Source: Eutreptiella sp. 'Long Island Sound 2002' | Taxonomy: Eukaryota > Euglenozoa > Euglenophyceae > Eutreptiales > Eutreptiaceae | Reading direction: 5' to 3' | Assembly: GCA_964036045.1 (NCBI GenBank) | Contig: OZ038389.1 | Location: 67,653,453 to 67,717,452 of the forward strand | Length of the DNA stretch: 64,000 nt | Shown here: positions 44,995-56,056 of the stretch, in pieces | Layout: every line of letters starts with the position of its first letter | How positions within the stretch are numbered: position 1 is the first letter of the stretch | The notes under the pieces: generated by a model | What the model was told of the DNA's origin: nothing | Seen by the model: the letters and a program-made list of their open reading frames with translations, nothing else | Database searches by the model: none | Made by a program: the position numbers and the translations under genes

Positions 44995-45597
44995 AACACC
45001 ATGACAATCAACTAACTGTTTCCTAGTCTGGTTGCTATCTGTGCAGCCACTTACAACTCCCCTTACAACTGTCCTTTTTTTTCTTGTTCCTGACGCTCAA
45101 GGTGTCATTGGATGTACTCGGGAGAACCCCGGAAAGCTGAAGGTCCATTATGTACAGCACAAGCACACACAGTAACTGAGCAGACCAAAAGTCCATGCAG
45201 CATGCTGGCATAACATGTTTCATTCCTTCACGCAGTAGTGCAGACAATCTGCCACGCTTGATTGGCAATTGATCAATGTGAATGTGGTGTGTGTGTCATG
45301 TAGGGAACGAGTATCTATTCGGTCATTTGCAATGCTCCAAGCTCACGTGTGCCCGCAACTCCCCATACAATTGTGCATGTGTGTAGCGCAGTGGGTGGCA
45401 TCCATATGTGTGGTCACCAGTGTCAGTGATGTGTGATAATGCAGCAACACATCGGAATTCGAGGGGAACGGGAACAGGAATAGCTAGGGCGTCATCCTCT
45501 CCTGCACCTGTGTTAGCGGTGGCCTGCGTCACCAGGCCAGCTGGCAGCGGCGAGGGTGCCGACTGCTCGCGCTATGTGGCTGTTCAGATTACGCCGG

Positions 45598-45903
45598 TCA
45601 ATTGCGCATTCTGCACATGTGACACCTCGTGCGCTGGGCATCATTATGATTTCTGCAGTGGGGGCACATCCAGTCTCCTGGTTTGATTGTGTGCTTCTTC
45701 TCCCGGCGCCTTCCCATCTTGTGTTTGCGTGGTGGATGCTGCTGGCCGCTGTACTTTACCCCTATCTTGCAGAGCTCCCTGAGCTCAAATTTCGAGCGGT
45801 GGCAAAGTCGGCATTGTACCCAAGTGGCATAATTATGTAGGCTGCATGCATGACATAGCCAGTCCCCTCGCCTCATTTTTGGAGCTTGTGCGTTCTGGTG
45901 CAT
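45598..45903 (-). CDS. Small protein with two RanBP2-type zinc fingers
   Basis: Minus strand, ATG at 45903, 101 codons, TGA at 45598. Two fingers match W-x-C-x2-C-x3-N-x6-C-x2-C exactly: DWLCHACSLHNYATWVQCRLC minus its last residue, at about residues 14-34, and DWMCPHCRNHNDAQRTRCHM plus Cys, at about 78-98. Between them is a basic linker (PPRKHKMGRRREKKH). Fingers of this type bind single-stranded RNA or ubiquitin; a two-finger RNA-binding protein is the simplest reading. A stop lies just upstream in frame, supporting this start. An overlapping frame, 45835-46102 (RLPLKPSAYQSTDISAQRPS), may be an upstream exon. Confidence 0.75.
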   Translation of the reverse strand: MHQNAQAPKMRRGDWLCHACSLHNYATWVQCRLCHRSKFELRELCKIGVKYSGQQHPPRKHKMGRRREKKHTIKPGDWMCPHCRNHNDAQRTRCHMCRMRN

Positions 45904-46103
45904 CGTTAGCTAGGCCCTGCTGTTCTCGCGGTTCGGCAGGTTGATGTCTCACCGCGTCAGGTGGAGGGAACGGTCTAAGCAGGTCAGAGGGTCGCTGTGC
46001 ACTGATATCCGTGGATTGGTATGCAGACGGCTTGAGCGGCAACCTCGCCGGAGCTTGTTTCTCCATGATAGTGCGGAGAGTTGGTCGGGTGTGAGCGTTC
46101 ATG

Positions 46104-47107
46104 TGTACAAATACTGCATAGATAGCGACAGTGTTCGCTCACGGCCTATATGGTGCAGTGCTCGCGTGCATCATGTCACAGAATCCCGTGTTGTGCGCTG
46201 GCCTAGTGCCATGCACGGTGCCTTTGCCATGCCGAGTGTGTGTCGTGTTAGGGAGCGGGTATCCCTGTGATCATCCATAGGGCTCCTTGGTCACATGAGC
46301 TTACAACACCTCACAAAGGATGTGTGTGTGTGTGGGATGTAGTCGGGAAAAACAATATTAAAGAGGGAGGCCCGCATGGGACCAGGGCCCCCGTGGTCGC
46401 CCGAGGCGCCACCAAAATCAGTGCAGCCACGGCGCAACGCTGGGGTGGTGTAAAGAGCACGGCCCCTCCCCCTGGCGCAGGTGGCTGCGCCTCCACTTGG
46501 TTCCTCCACTCTGTATTGTACGCCTCTGTGTGCCCCTTCCGGTAGGACCGGTCCTGCATAGAAATCGCTGGCATACGCCCCAGCTGCTCTCTTTGCCCCT
46601 CCTTTGCCGGGGCATCGTTCCCGTGGCTGCGCACGGCCGTCGCTCCCTGGGCGCGCCTCCATTTCTGGCGCTGCTTCGCCACTCGTGATTGCTGCTGCTG
46701 CGCCCACCGTTCGGAATTGTACCGTTGCAGGCGCTTCAGGTGGTGCCACATCACCATGGGTCTCGTGAAAAGGGGACGTCCCTTCACTCCTGCTACCGGG
46801 CCTGCCCCTAGTGGCACCAATGAGCGGCAGTGGTTTGCGGGGGTCGGTGTATTTGGGGGGGTCGTTCTATTTTAGACATGCGTGGCATTTGTGTGTAGGG
46901 TGGGCGGAGGGTAGGCCTAAACATTCCCGCGAGACCCATAAAAGGTGCCCAAGGTATCTCTTTCTGCCTCCTGTGCAGGCCTCTGGTCCAGCGGAGCTAC
47001 CGGAGGCACCATAGAGGACTTCACGGCCACGGTGCCCAGCAGATGTGCTTCTGTGTCCTGCGTCTGTGCTGCAGTGCATGATTCTTTTCCTTTGATCATG
47101 CAGAAAT
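46104..47107. other. Spacer, possible minus-strand exon
   Basis: A minus frame at about 46450-46760 (HHLKRLQRYNSERWAQQQQS) is Gln/Arg-rich and might be coding. The words GGTCGGTGTATTTGG and GGGTCGTT at 46836 recur at 47481, flanking the small gene between them. The last 25 bases are a pyrimidine tract and AG. Confidence 0.35.
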
Positions 47108-47353
47108 ATGGCCTCATCATTGGATATTCTGTTGCATGCTGCTCCAGCACATGATCTTCATGATGAATCTGATTCTGCATCTGAGTTCAGTGATGTGTCA
47201 TCTGATGTGGAGGTGATCCGTGGTGAACCCAGCCCTCCTGATGCAGAGGTGCAGCCCAATGCAGATGTGGGGTCAGAATCTGAACGTTCCCCAGTGAGCC
47301 CGTCAGATGAACAATTGCCAAAGCAAGTGCCCATCACCTCCTTTCTGCGTTAG
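47108..47353 (+). CDS. Small acidic protein, 81 aa
   Basis: ATG to TAG in one exon. The ATG follows TTCTTTTCCTTTGATCATGCAG and four bases, as expected after spliced-leader addition. The protein is strongly acidic and Ser/Asp-rich (LHDESDSASEFSDVSSDVEV), so probably disordered and phosphorylated. Its last nine residues, QVPITSFLR, resemble a PCNA-interacting PIP box (Q-x-x-I-x-x-F-hydrophobic) with Leu at the final aromatic site. Function unknown. Confidence 0.6.
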   Translation: MASSLDILLHAAPAHDLHDESDSASEFSDVSSDVEVIRGEPSPPDAEVQPNADVGSESERSPVSPSDEQLPKQVPITSFLR

Positions 47354-48213
47354 CAACTGTCGCACAGCACAGTTTCAATGAGAGTCTGCTGCCTGTCCAC
47401 ATTGTTGTCTCCGTCTTTGATGTGGCCGTGGGTCTGGGAATGGGTCGGTTTATTGTGTTGCATGCTCCGGTGACTGGAAGGGGTCAGTGTATTTGAGTGG
47501 GTCGTTGCAGTGGGCAGGGTCGGTCTAAACGGGGGCGGGGTTTAGTTCGCTGAGCCCTGGGTCTAGGGGGCTGCAGCTGGTGCCAAGGGTAGTCCTCCCG
47601 CGGCACCTTGTGCGGCTGAGTCGGGAAGAGGAGGCTTTGTTCCTCCTCCCGTTGCATTCGGGCCCGCGGCACCGCTCTGAACATGCCGTGTAGTTTGTGA
47701 ACGAAATGCTCTAGTGGGTTGTTGCCTTCCTCCGCCCACTGCTGTCCTGCCAGGGCGAGCTCATCCCTCTGTCACCCCGCCTCCAAATCATCGTCCTCCG
47801 AGTATTTGGTGCCGCGATATTTTGTTCAACTCCCTGCATCTCTTTTTCCATCCTGGGCCCTACGCTAGCCCACTTTGGGCGACCACGGACTCTGGCATCA
47901 GAGCACATAGGCGCAGGCACGGTGGCCACTCTGACATAGTCCCAGCTTGAGAGCCCGCGCTAGGAGCATGATTCCTTTTTGTCTTAAGCAGCCCAACTAA
48001 GACTTGTTCCCGCTCCAACAAGCCGAAGTTCTTGCTGCTACTCAAAGCAGTGAGAGTAGTGAGAGGCAGTCAAATAATGGCAAACACAGATCTAGAATGA
48101 TGATGAGGAAAACAACTCCCACCTAGTAATGAGGATCAACCAACAATGAGTGCTGCCCATCTGAAGCTTCGCACACATAAGCATGGTTCTCGTACTGCGA
48201 GGCTCCAACAAGC
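47354..48213. other. Spacer, no gene supported
   Basis: Contains the second copy of the GTGTATTTGAGTGGGTCGTT word at 47481. Frames such as minus 47484-47684 and plus 47714-47950 have no motif. Confidence 0.4.
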
Positions 48214-48325
48214 ATGGCAGAATCACAACTTACATTTGGGGCATGCATGTGCATCCAATATGGTGCACAATTGGCAGGCACACTGGGGATCATCCCCATC
48301 ACAAAAACACACACACTAGATCAAG
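48214..48325 (+). CDS. Two-exon gene, exon 1
   Basis: The frame from the ATG at 48214 (MAESQLTFGACMCIQYGAQL) ends at a near-consensus donor, CAAG|GTAAGA, at 48326, leaving one base over. It is open upstream to about 48190, so the start is not certain. A minus-strand frame (48123-48314, SQYENHAYVCEASDGQHSLL) looks equally protein-like, which lowers confidence. No family recognised. Confidence 0.4.
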
Positions 48326-48566
48326 GTAAGAAGAACGCACAACTGCACACAAAAAAGAAGTGGCAAAATAGGGTTGGACCAAACCTCCTCCACCCTCCTA
48401 AAAGTTCTATGCGCACAGCCCATACAGCTAACACCCTTGTATACCCATCATATCTTGCAATTATAGACTCTTGTTGTATGCCCTACCCTGTCCTGGTGTG
48501 GTGCTGTATCGAGAGAGTCTACGACATTTGGACGCACAATATCTTCTTTTCGCTTTGCTATTGCAG

Positions 48567-48634
48567 ACTGCGCGCACAGTGCAGAACTTAAAGTGTGGCG
48601 GACTCCTGGCAGCCATTGGTTTCAAACCTTTTGA
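48567..48634 (+). CDS. Two-exon gene, exon 2
   Basis: It follows the strong acceptor CTTTTCGCTTTGCTATTGCAG. Joined in phase to exon 1 it reads DCAHSAELKVWRTPGSHWFQ and two more residues to a TGA at 48632. The 241-bp intron between the exons has consensus ends. Confidence 0.4.
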
Positions 48635-48689
48635 ACTGCACCCCAGTTTATAGCCCCTTGAAACTATGAGTCAAAGGGGGTTCCAAGTG

Positions 48690-49128
48690 TTATGTTGCAG
48701 ATTTCTTGCCTCTTAAAACACTCCATGCAACCACGTCCCTCCTCTCTGCTTTGAAGACCCAGACCGCACGGGTTATGTTGCCATGTTGCTGAGGCATGTT
48801 GTTTGCATTGCTATGCCAAAAGTAGGGCATGTCGGAGAAGCAAAAGGCTAGAAATGGTGCAGTAGTGTTCCCTCCTGGCAGTGCTTGCATGCACCAACAA
48901 GACCAAATGAAGCATCCTGTGGGCCCCAACATGCAGTATCATATGCACATGCGACGTTGCATGTGCACCAAACATGCCACAAATGTCCGTCAGGAAATTT
49001 GGATCTTGTAAGGAATCACACTCAAGAAGACCCGCCCCCTTCACATCTCTTCGCGTCTCATTGGGAACCCAGGTGCAAACAATGCCGCACTGCGGACATA
49101 AGCCGGGATCTCGACGCCTGCTCCGCAT
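48690..49128 (-). CDS. Possible minus-strand exons, zinc-ribbon-like start
   Basis: The upper part (48960-49128) reads RDPGLCPQCGIVCTWVPNET with a CxxC pair. The lower part (48690-48850), in another frame, reads PYFWHSNANNMPQQHGNITR to a stop. An intron or frameshift between them is needed. Low confidence. Confidence 0.3.
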
Positions 49129-50359
49129 CTATGTACAGGACTGCAGGGAAACATGACACAGCACGTTCCATACCAAAACGAAAAAACAAATTTGGGCACC
49201 CAAATTCAGGGGCTGAAAAAAAAAGTGGCCCACTGACGCCCACCAATGGCACCGGACGGTAACCACCAGCGGTTGGCAGTTAACTGCAAACGATTGGCCC
49301 ACACTGGCAGTCGATGCCGATGTTCCTCTGGCTGAGGGGGCTCAGTCTTGCATCAGCGAGCGACAGAGGTAGGGGGCACTGTGCTGGCCTAGAACTACCC
49401 CTTTCGGTAGACTTGCCGATCTTTCCTTGTTGTACCCGCGGCACACCCATGTTCAGGTGTCTTCGAGCGAGACACCTCATCTCAGCAAGATTTGCGCACG
49501 CGCACATGCGCGCCACACACGCACGCACGAGGAAGCCCCCTCCTCGCAAGTGCATGCGCGTACATTGCACTGCATCTGCATTGCGGACACTATTGTGTGT
49601 CAAAAGTGTGGAGATAGGGCACGTGCAGTACAGCGAGCATGTGTCTTGTGCCGCCACTGGGGCATTGGAGGAGTCCCTTTTGTGCAACATCAGGAAAAGG
49701 ATTTCGTCACGTGATCTTAGACCTGGATCCACTTCGTTCTGCAATGCCCTTTGACATCGCTTCATTGTATGTACGCTGTGCATGGCACGCATAGCACAGC
49801 GCACACATCGGTATTGCCCCCAAGAGCGATTGCAATGTGTTATACGCCCTCAAGCCGCCCGTCCCCCAAAGAGCACGCACACTTATCACAGAGCACAGGA
49901 CTTGCATTAAACATCATGGAGAGAGGGCAAGCCTCAATTTGGAACGGAGCAGACAATTTGTCCTGAACTGGATCTCGTTTCGGTGAGATCTTGTCATCTT
50001 CGAACATGCCACGCCCCAATGGAGCGCCCCTTCAGCGATCACAGTGTTACCTCATAACGCCTTGACACACGGGGGCGGCAAGTCCCCTGCGAACCCGTCC
50101 TTTGACAACGCCATGCTTGCGTGCAACCCACAGGCAGCAACGTTGGCTGACAGTCACATCAGAACAAATGGAAGTTGGTCGCACTCTTGAGGGCAATCTT
50201 TCATGAGCGGCAATGACTCTTCACAGGGGTCCCCCAATGCTCTTCCCTTTCCCCACATCCGGCTCACAAACGTATCATTTCACGTCCTTGACTGAAACAA
50301 TAGTAGTCAGCAAAACAAAGGTTAGACTAGACAAGCGCCTACTGGTGCAACATGCGTGG

Positions 50360-50361
<2 letters not shown>
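49129..50361. other. Spacer with weak frames
   Basis: Includes a GGCGGTTGG-family block near 49255-49300. A plus frame to 49714 has CxxC-x10-CxxC spacing (VCQKCGDRARAVQRACVLC) like a RanBP2 finger, but without the Trp and Asn. No gene is called. Confidence 0.35.

Positions 50362-50451
<90 letters not shown>
50362..50451. repeat. (GT)n microsatellite
   Basis: About 45 uninterrupted GT units. Two further tracts follow at 50605-50635 and 51075-51115. Confidence 0.98.
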
Positions 50452-50452
<1 letters not shown>

Positions 50453-50601
50453 CTGTAGGTTCTGTAGTTTTAACGAGGGCAAAGGCCGATGTAGTTTTAA
50501 CGAGGGAGACCCATGTGCAATGCGAGGGCGGCAGTCCCATTCGTGCTGGCATGAGAGTCGGCACTCTGTGTGACCTTGCCCGCCCCTATCGCTGAATCAG
50601 A

Positions 50602-50604
<3 letters not shown>

Positions 50605-50636
<32 letters not shown>

Positions 50637-51081
50637 ATAAGGGCGAAGTAGCAAAGCCAAAGGATGAAAGCTGTCCGATGCTACGATTGTCCCACAAAGT
50701 AATATTGTAGCGGACATAACGCGTAGTGAGGATGAGCTACATCTGATACCAGGAAATGCAGGAACTGCCACGGTTGGGGTGGGCCGAACCATCACCCCAG
50801 AGACTTGAGTTGGGGGGCCCCCCTGCATACCCCTGGCATAAAATATCCCGCAACTTAATTGGATTCCATGGGGCAATCGAGCGCATTTAGACACGGCCAA
50901 CCGACTGCCCGAGTCGGTTGCAAGGCCGTGCTGCAGGCACCAATGTGCGGCCTGCAGGACGGTTTGACACACAGCTCCGAAGGGAAAATGCAGGAACAGG
51001 GCGTAACACCCAGACAGACTGTCCCTAGCCACTGAACCCTAGCATCGGGCTTGAGAGGGGAGGTGAGCATCACATGTGTGT

Positions 51082-51115
<34 letters not shown>
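50605..51115. repeat. Two (TG)n tracts and the stretch between
   Basis: (TG)n at 50605-50635 and 51075-51115, the latter with one TA interruption. Between them only weak frames occur. Confidence 0.9.
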
Positions 51116-51117
<2 letters not shown>

Positions 51118-51177
51118 CAGCCTCAGACACACGATTGAAAAGATGACAGGCGGTGTGGAGCAGCAATGGGGGTGAGG

Positions 51178-51350
51178 GGAGCCGAGGGAGCTGAGGTGGT
51201 GCTGAGGAGCGGAGGTGGTGCTGAGGAGCTGAGGTGGCGCTGAGGAGCTGAGGTGGTGCTGAGGAGCGGAGGAACTAAGGTGCAGGTAGGGTGGAGCTGA
51301 GCTGGAGATGAAGATGAGGTGGAGGAAGCGGAGCTGAGGTGGAGCTGATG
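51178..51350. repeat. GCTGAGGTGG minisatellite
   Basis: Units of about 21-24 bp based on GAGCTGAGGTGGTGCTGAG, seven or eight copies, increasingly diverged to the right. Confidence 0.9.
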
Positions 51351-52677
51351 TGCACAGATACAGAGGCAGGAAAGGAAAGAAGTATAAACACATGCGTTTG
51401 CACACGCCTGTGCACAGGAGGAGGCATACGCACAGGTCCGGCAGAAGCACAGGCACAGGGCAGCTACATGGAGGCCATGTGCAGGAGACATACTTTTTTT
51501 TTTATCACAGAAGACACACAAACATGGGACGAGTTACAGATGGAGGCCACCAATGCGGGCATGCAGAGGTACGGGAGAGGGGTAACACATGCAACGGGCC
51601 AAAAGGTAAGAGTTGGGGTCGGAACGGGGTCAGGGTTGGAAGGACTTCTCACACAGTGGCACAGGACGCAGCGTTGGTTGGACCACAGATGGTATTTGTA
51701 TCCCCCAGGCTCCTCGACCCCCGGCAGTCTTTCTAACGTGTGCACGAGACTATGAATTCTCATACCCATCCCCTGCCTTATGTACCATCCGGACACCCAT
51801 GTTGCGATGCATGAAAACCGGGACACAATGATGGGGGATGCACAGCACACGCACATGAGGGCAGACTGGCCAAAATAGGCTGCATCAAGCGCTGGAGAGA
51901 AGGTCAGCACATGCGGAGAAAATGCTGCCGCAATGGGCGTCCACACGCATGCACCCTGCGCCCCAGCACGCCTCCTTTTCTTTTGGGGTCACCAAGTCTC
52001 AGAGTGGCGTAGTCCATGGCATCCATTGTTTCAGATCTGCTGCATTCATGTCTTTGCGGCAGTGCCATGCTGGTCTGGTTACAAGGGATGGTCCATGCTT
52101 TGTGTTGTACGCCCCCCGCCCTCCCTTTACCATTCCCCACCCCATGCCGTCCCCTGGGCGGGGGGCATCATCTGTGGCAAGAGAACTACGCTATCTGGAC
52201 CTACAAAAATGTCGGCAAATCTTAAATGCAACGGGAAAATGTGGCGGAGTCTTCTGGCGCCAAATGTTGCCGTACCCCCCGGGGGGGTACTTTGCCCTCT
52301 CCGGCCCCCCTCACCCCCCGCCCCCGCAGTGTACAACAGCAGCGAGCCTGGCAAGGGCACATGGGCCCCGAGTCAACGGTGCTCCCGAACCAAAACAAAA
52401 CGCTTGGTGATCAACGCTCACTAGTCAAAAGGGCCACACCGAAGGATCTCACGCAACGCACAGCACCAGGCGGCAGTCAACTGAAAGCGCTGTACTAGTT
52501 CGCCACCGGCGAACAGACAGTCAGTGTCAACAGTTGGCGGTCAGCTAAAGGCAGTCCATTTGGCTGTCAACTGCCAGCGTTTGGTGGTTAACAGACGGCG
52601 GTTGACCGGTAACTGCCGTCGGTTGGCTGGTAACCGCCAGCTTGGGAAACAAAGTGGGTGATACAGGAGCGCCCTTG
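51351..52677. other. Spacer; GGCGGTTGG-family block at its end
   Basis: Frames on the plus strand at 51922-52424 overlap in three phases and show no domain. A GGCGGTTGG-family block occupies 52520-52640. Confidence 0.4.
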
Positions 52678-52792
52678 TCAAGTCAGTGGTGGAACGGCCG
52701 AACCCCCGGACACTGGCACTGCATTGTGCCGATGTGGCTGCCCGTTTTGTACGGAACGCCGCATCGTAATTGCGCGCGCCGCCGAAGTTGCC
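52678..52792 (-). CDS. Second minus-strand gene, probable last exon
   Basis: After the acceptor CTTGCCTGTCCCGTGCCCCAG (minus strand) the frame ATSAARAITMRRSVQNGQPH runs to a TGA at 52678. The same 3'-splice context, CCTG(T/C)CCCGTGCCCCAG|GCAAC, recurs at the exon start at 53790, so the two introns share sequence at their ends. Confidence 0.4.
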
Positions 52793-53044
52793 TGGGGCAC
52801 GGGACAGGCAAGAAAGGCACCGACGCCCCCCCGCCCCCCCACTTCTTCCACCTTGCCTGTCACCCAATGGAGGGGGTGGGGGTCCTTCAGAGCAAAAAAA
52901 AATCTACCTCCGGTTGATGCCGTCTCTAGACCGGCTGCCAATCGACGGCAGTTGGTAGTTAACCGACAGCAATGGACGATTAACCGACGGCGGTCGGCGG
53001 TTCACCCGAGGGTGCACAAGGTACCGGGGGGGGGGGGTCCCGAG

Positions 53045-53224
53045 AGAGCAAAATGCAAAAGAAGCGCTTCTAGAGGACCCCCGTGCCCCCGCCGCTTTGG
53101 CAGCGCTTGGTCTCGGCCACGACGACTTCCCACACCACTTGCTCCCGAACATCGCTTTGATGGTGAAGCCGGGCGGTGCCTCACATTGCAGAACGTGTGC
53201 CCATTCACTTGGGGGGTGAACACT
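53045..53224 (-). CDS. Second minus-strand gene, exon
   Basis: Phase-0 exon after TCTGATGGTACAG: SVHPPSEWAHVLQCEAPPGF, then TIKAMFGSKWCGKSSW and a basic Ala/Ser-rich part. The 3' end is set only roughly at the G/C homopolymer near 53030. No domain recognised. The phase fits the preceding exon. Confidence 0.45.
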
Positions 53225-53597
53225 CTGTACCATCAGACCGTCGGCCCAGTGGCTGGGGCCTCATACTGCCCCCCCCCTCCCCCGAAGCGATCCCGTGCCA
53301 TCAACCGCGCGGCTGCTGGACGGAGGTCCTGAATCCGTAAATGTACAAGAAATGTTTCTGTGAGGGCTAAGAGAGGGGGGGGGGGTGGCGAGCCGGCCGG
53401 CCAACAATTTCGGGCTGCTGGCCACCGGCTGCCGGGGCTGCCGGGGCTGCCGGGGCTGCCGGCGGCGGTTTCCGGCAGTTGGCAACCCAACGGTCCAGCC
53501 ACGGCTCGCCATTCGGGGGGCAGGGGGTTAGAGACAACGAAAGTCAGACATGCCTTGACAAGAGCCTTTTATGTTGCTGCCCCCCTCCGTTGTGCAC
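53225..53597. other. Intron with GGGGCTGCC minisatellite
   Basis: Between the two exons. At 53430-53470 GGGGCTGCC is repeated four to five times, and a G run is near 53378. Confidence 0.5.
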
Positions 53598-53790
53598 CTG
53601 AGCCTTGGCGGTGCCACTCCACATCGGGACCGCCGGGAAGAAGAGCCCTCCAAACGGCTGCGCGGCCCCAATCGATGCTTTTGGCACACGATTCTGCGTC
53701 ACGACGAATTGCTCTTCAGATTCTTTTGGGGGTTCACTGATCACTTCAGGATTTCCGGTGTGTCCCCCTTTCTCTTGTGGGGGGTGTTGC
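53598..53790 (-). CDS. Second minus-strand gene, exon
   Basis: Between CCCCGTGCCCCAG and the donor GCTCAG|GTGCAC. Reads NPEVISEPPKESEEQFVVTQ and AAQPFGGLFFPAVPMWSGTA, ending in phase 0 and matching the next exon. The first bases are uncertain: an acceptor 14 bp further in would fit the phase of the preceding exon better. Unknown function. Confidence 0.55.
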
Positions 53791-53969
53791 CTGGGGCACG
53801 GGGCAGGCCACAGGGCCGTCGGCGAGGGGAGGACGGGCAACAACACCTCCGCGACTTCGTGCAGGGACTCAGCGAAGGTCTCACAGGCCAACGAAGCCCC
53901 GGCGAACCAACCACCCGGCGCTGCCCGTGATGTGGCCCCCATCGCTGAGTGTGTTGGTGTCAACCCCAC

Positions 53970-54168
53970 CCGAAGACAATGATCTGAGAGCTTTCTGCAG
54001 GAGGAAGGGGGGGCAGTCTGGACACACCCCCTTCTGTTGGGTCGCAAACTCTCTGCGGATGCGGCTGTACATTCGGGTGCAGTAGCCGCAAACCGGAACA
54101 CATTTGGGGCTGCCGAGCGATGCACTTTTTTCGTGAAGGGCCTCAATAGGCAAAGCCCCACAACGGCA
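53970..54168 (-). CDS. Second minus-strand gene, Cys-rich exon
   Basis: Minus strand, after ACTCTCGAGTGTCCTCTCGAG. The peptide starts CRCGALPIEALHEKSASLGS and continues KCVPVCGYCTRMYSRIRREF and GVCPDCPPFLLQKAL. Cysteines fall as C-x-C ... C-x3-C-x2-C ... C-x2-C, so a zinc-binding fold is likely; I cannot name the family. Donor GG|GTGGGG at 53968. Confidence 0.5.
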
Positions 54169-54854
54169 CTCGAGAGGACACTCGAGAGTAGCAGAGCTGC
54201 ATGGGGCGGGTGCTATGCAGAGGGCCCTCGTGGATGGTTGCCATCCCAATCACCGTTAATTACGCTGGAACCACCACCGCCGATGTACCCTCCGGTTGCC
54301 GTCAGTCAGACGTCTGACAACCAAGGAGAGTCCGGCTGGTTGAGCGGTCACAGCGCCCAGCCTCAACACCCGTGATACTAGGATCGAACCCCATGTACGA
54401 CCGATTCTCTGATTGACCCACCATACAACGTGGCGAGCGGGCATGACACGCAGTCAGGGGAAGCGGCAACTGGTACCCAAACTTGCAGCAGGTGCTACCC
54501 TGGGCGTAACCCTGAACGCGGCAAGTGCGCTGTATGGACAGGGACACAAGCAAGATACCAGGACCGGCGCAAACCCTCGCAGGGTTGCGCACACCGTTGG
54601 GCTACCAAGTGGAAACGGCATGCCGTACAGGACTGCAATGACAACGGCTGTGCACAGTGTGACACGTTGGCAGCTGTGAAGTGCTGTAGTTACCGGGCGA
54701 GTTCGGAAGGCACGCGGGGGTTGGTGGTTATGGTTAGAGAGGCCGCCTGGTGGGGCAATTGCCGGCAGCAGAAAGACTAGCAGGCAGGGATGTGCTTCAG
54801 GGGGCGCGACGCTCTGAGGGAGGTTTTCAAAAGATGTAACCAACACCAACGCGG
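54169..54854. other. Spacer, plus-strand Cys-rich frame
   Basis: A plus frame at about 54480-54700 has many cysteines (TQTCSRCYPGRNPERGKC, then NDNGCAQCDTLAAVKCC). It might be an exon of a plus-strand gene; there is no other support. A loosely tRNA-like stretch lies near 54338-54402 (TGGTTGAGCGGTC, then GGATCGAACCCC about 40 bases on). Confidence 0.3.
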
Positions 54855-54985
54855 TTGCTGGTGGTTGGAAAAAAAGCGGTTGGGGGGCAAAGCTCTGGCG
54901 GTTGCAAAAGGGTCAGCGGGCCATGCAAGGCGACAGCAGCGGTTGGGGCGGGACGAACTGTCACCCCGAAATCGGAAGGGAGGAA
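54855..54985. repeat. Long GGTTG-repeat copy without the MITE
   Basis: Shares an extended word order with 61452-61800: GCGGTTGG, TCTGGCGGTTGCAA, GGTCAGNGGGCC, then GCGGTTGGGGCGG(G/A). At GGGCC the copy at 61.5 kb is interrupted by the 218-bp MITE and its target duplication, while this one is continuous. Confidence 0.7.
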
Positions 54986-55662
54986 TGAAGGAAAAAGAGC
55001 AAGAGGATGGAGGTGAACTCTGCATCGGGAAGTGCCCTTGGGCCTGCGGAGACCCGGCACTGGCAGGGGCATGGGGTGTGGCGGAGGCGTGGCACAGCCC
55101 AGCGGGGCCGTGCTGGACGCCGCCTCGTCTGGGGCCTGGCGGTGTCCCCCGGCCCTCCGCACGCCCACGCGGGACCCTCTGAAGCGGAGGCTGAAGTGAG
55201 AAGGGGGACCGCACCGCACCCCAGGCCTCTTTGTCGGGGGCCGACGGTGCAATTCTCTCGTGCTCTGCGAGACCGGGCCTTAATCATCAGCGGCAGACCA
55301 CTTGACTGCCAACCGCCGGGGGCCCGACAGTTAATGAATGACGGTGACGGGGGCACAGCCGGCGGCCGATGGCTGACCAATGGCAGTCGAGGGCCCCATG
55401 GCACACGGACTGCGCGACTTGAGTTTTACAGACGGCGAAAGAGAGGTCTCTGGCATTCGGCGTGGGCTGTGCTTTGAGAAGGGGGGGGGGTCTAGGGGAC
55501 GCTACGTCGTGGCCTCGGGCACTGCAGTGTGCCTTCCTCCGAAACGGACAAGGGGCCAGTGCATGCGGACGAGACCCGTGTGCCATGACCCCCGCGTGAC
55601 ATCGGAGCCGTGCGACCGGCGTTTGGACCTGAAGCCCCCGGCCTCGGGGCTTCAGGGGACGT

Positions 55663-56056
55663 CTACTGAGGCTCTGGCGGAGGGGGCGTGTCGGAGGTCA
55701 TGGGCTCGGCGTCTGGCGGCGTCGGAAGGCGGGCGGTGGAGGAGGAAGGCTGGGCCCCGGGCGGGGGCGGTGGGGACGAGCCCTGGGCCGCGGGCGGCGA
55801 GCGCGGGCTCTGCAGCGCGGCGAGAAGGGGGTTCTCGGGCGTGGACCGCGTGGAGGACATCGTGCCCTTGCGGGACCGCGGGACCGCGGGGATGACGACG
55901 GTATTGACCTCCGGGCCTTTGGGGCCCGGGGGGCTGTGCGCCGGGCCCTCCTCCGGCGTGGCGAGGCGCGTCACACGGCGCGCCTTGCGGCCTGGGGCCA
56001 GAGGGTTGGTGCTGCCCGCGGGGCTTGTCTGCCGATCGGCGGAGCCGGGGGGGGAC
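55663..56056 (-). CDS. Large minus-strand gene, last exon
   Basis: Minus strand, acceptor GTCCCCTTCAG, TAG at 55663, about 131 codons. Pro/Ser-rich and presumably disordered: LATPEEGPAHSPPGPKGPE, then PRSRKGTMSSTRSTPENPLL, ending DTPPPPEPQ. Many Ser-Pro and Thr-Pro sites suggest a phosphorylated tail. Its one leading base completes the codon left by the previous exon, so the junction is in phase. Confidence 0.7.
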
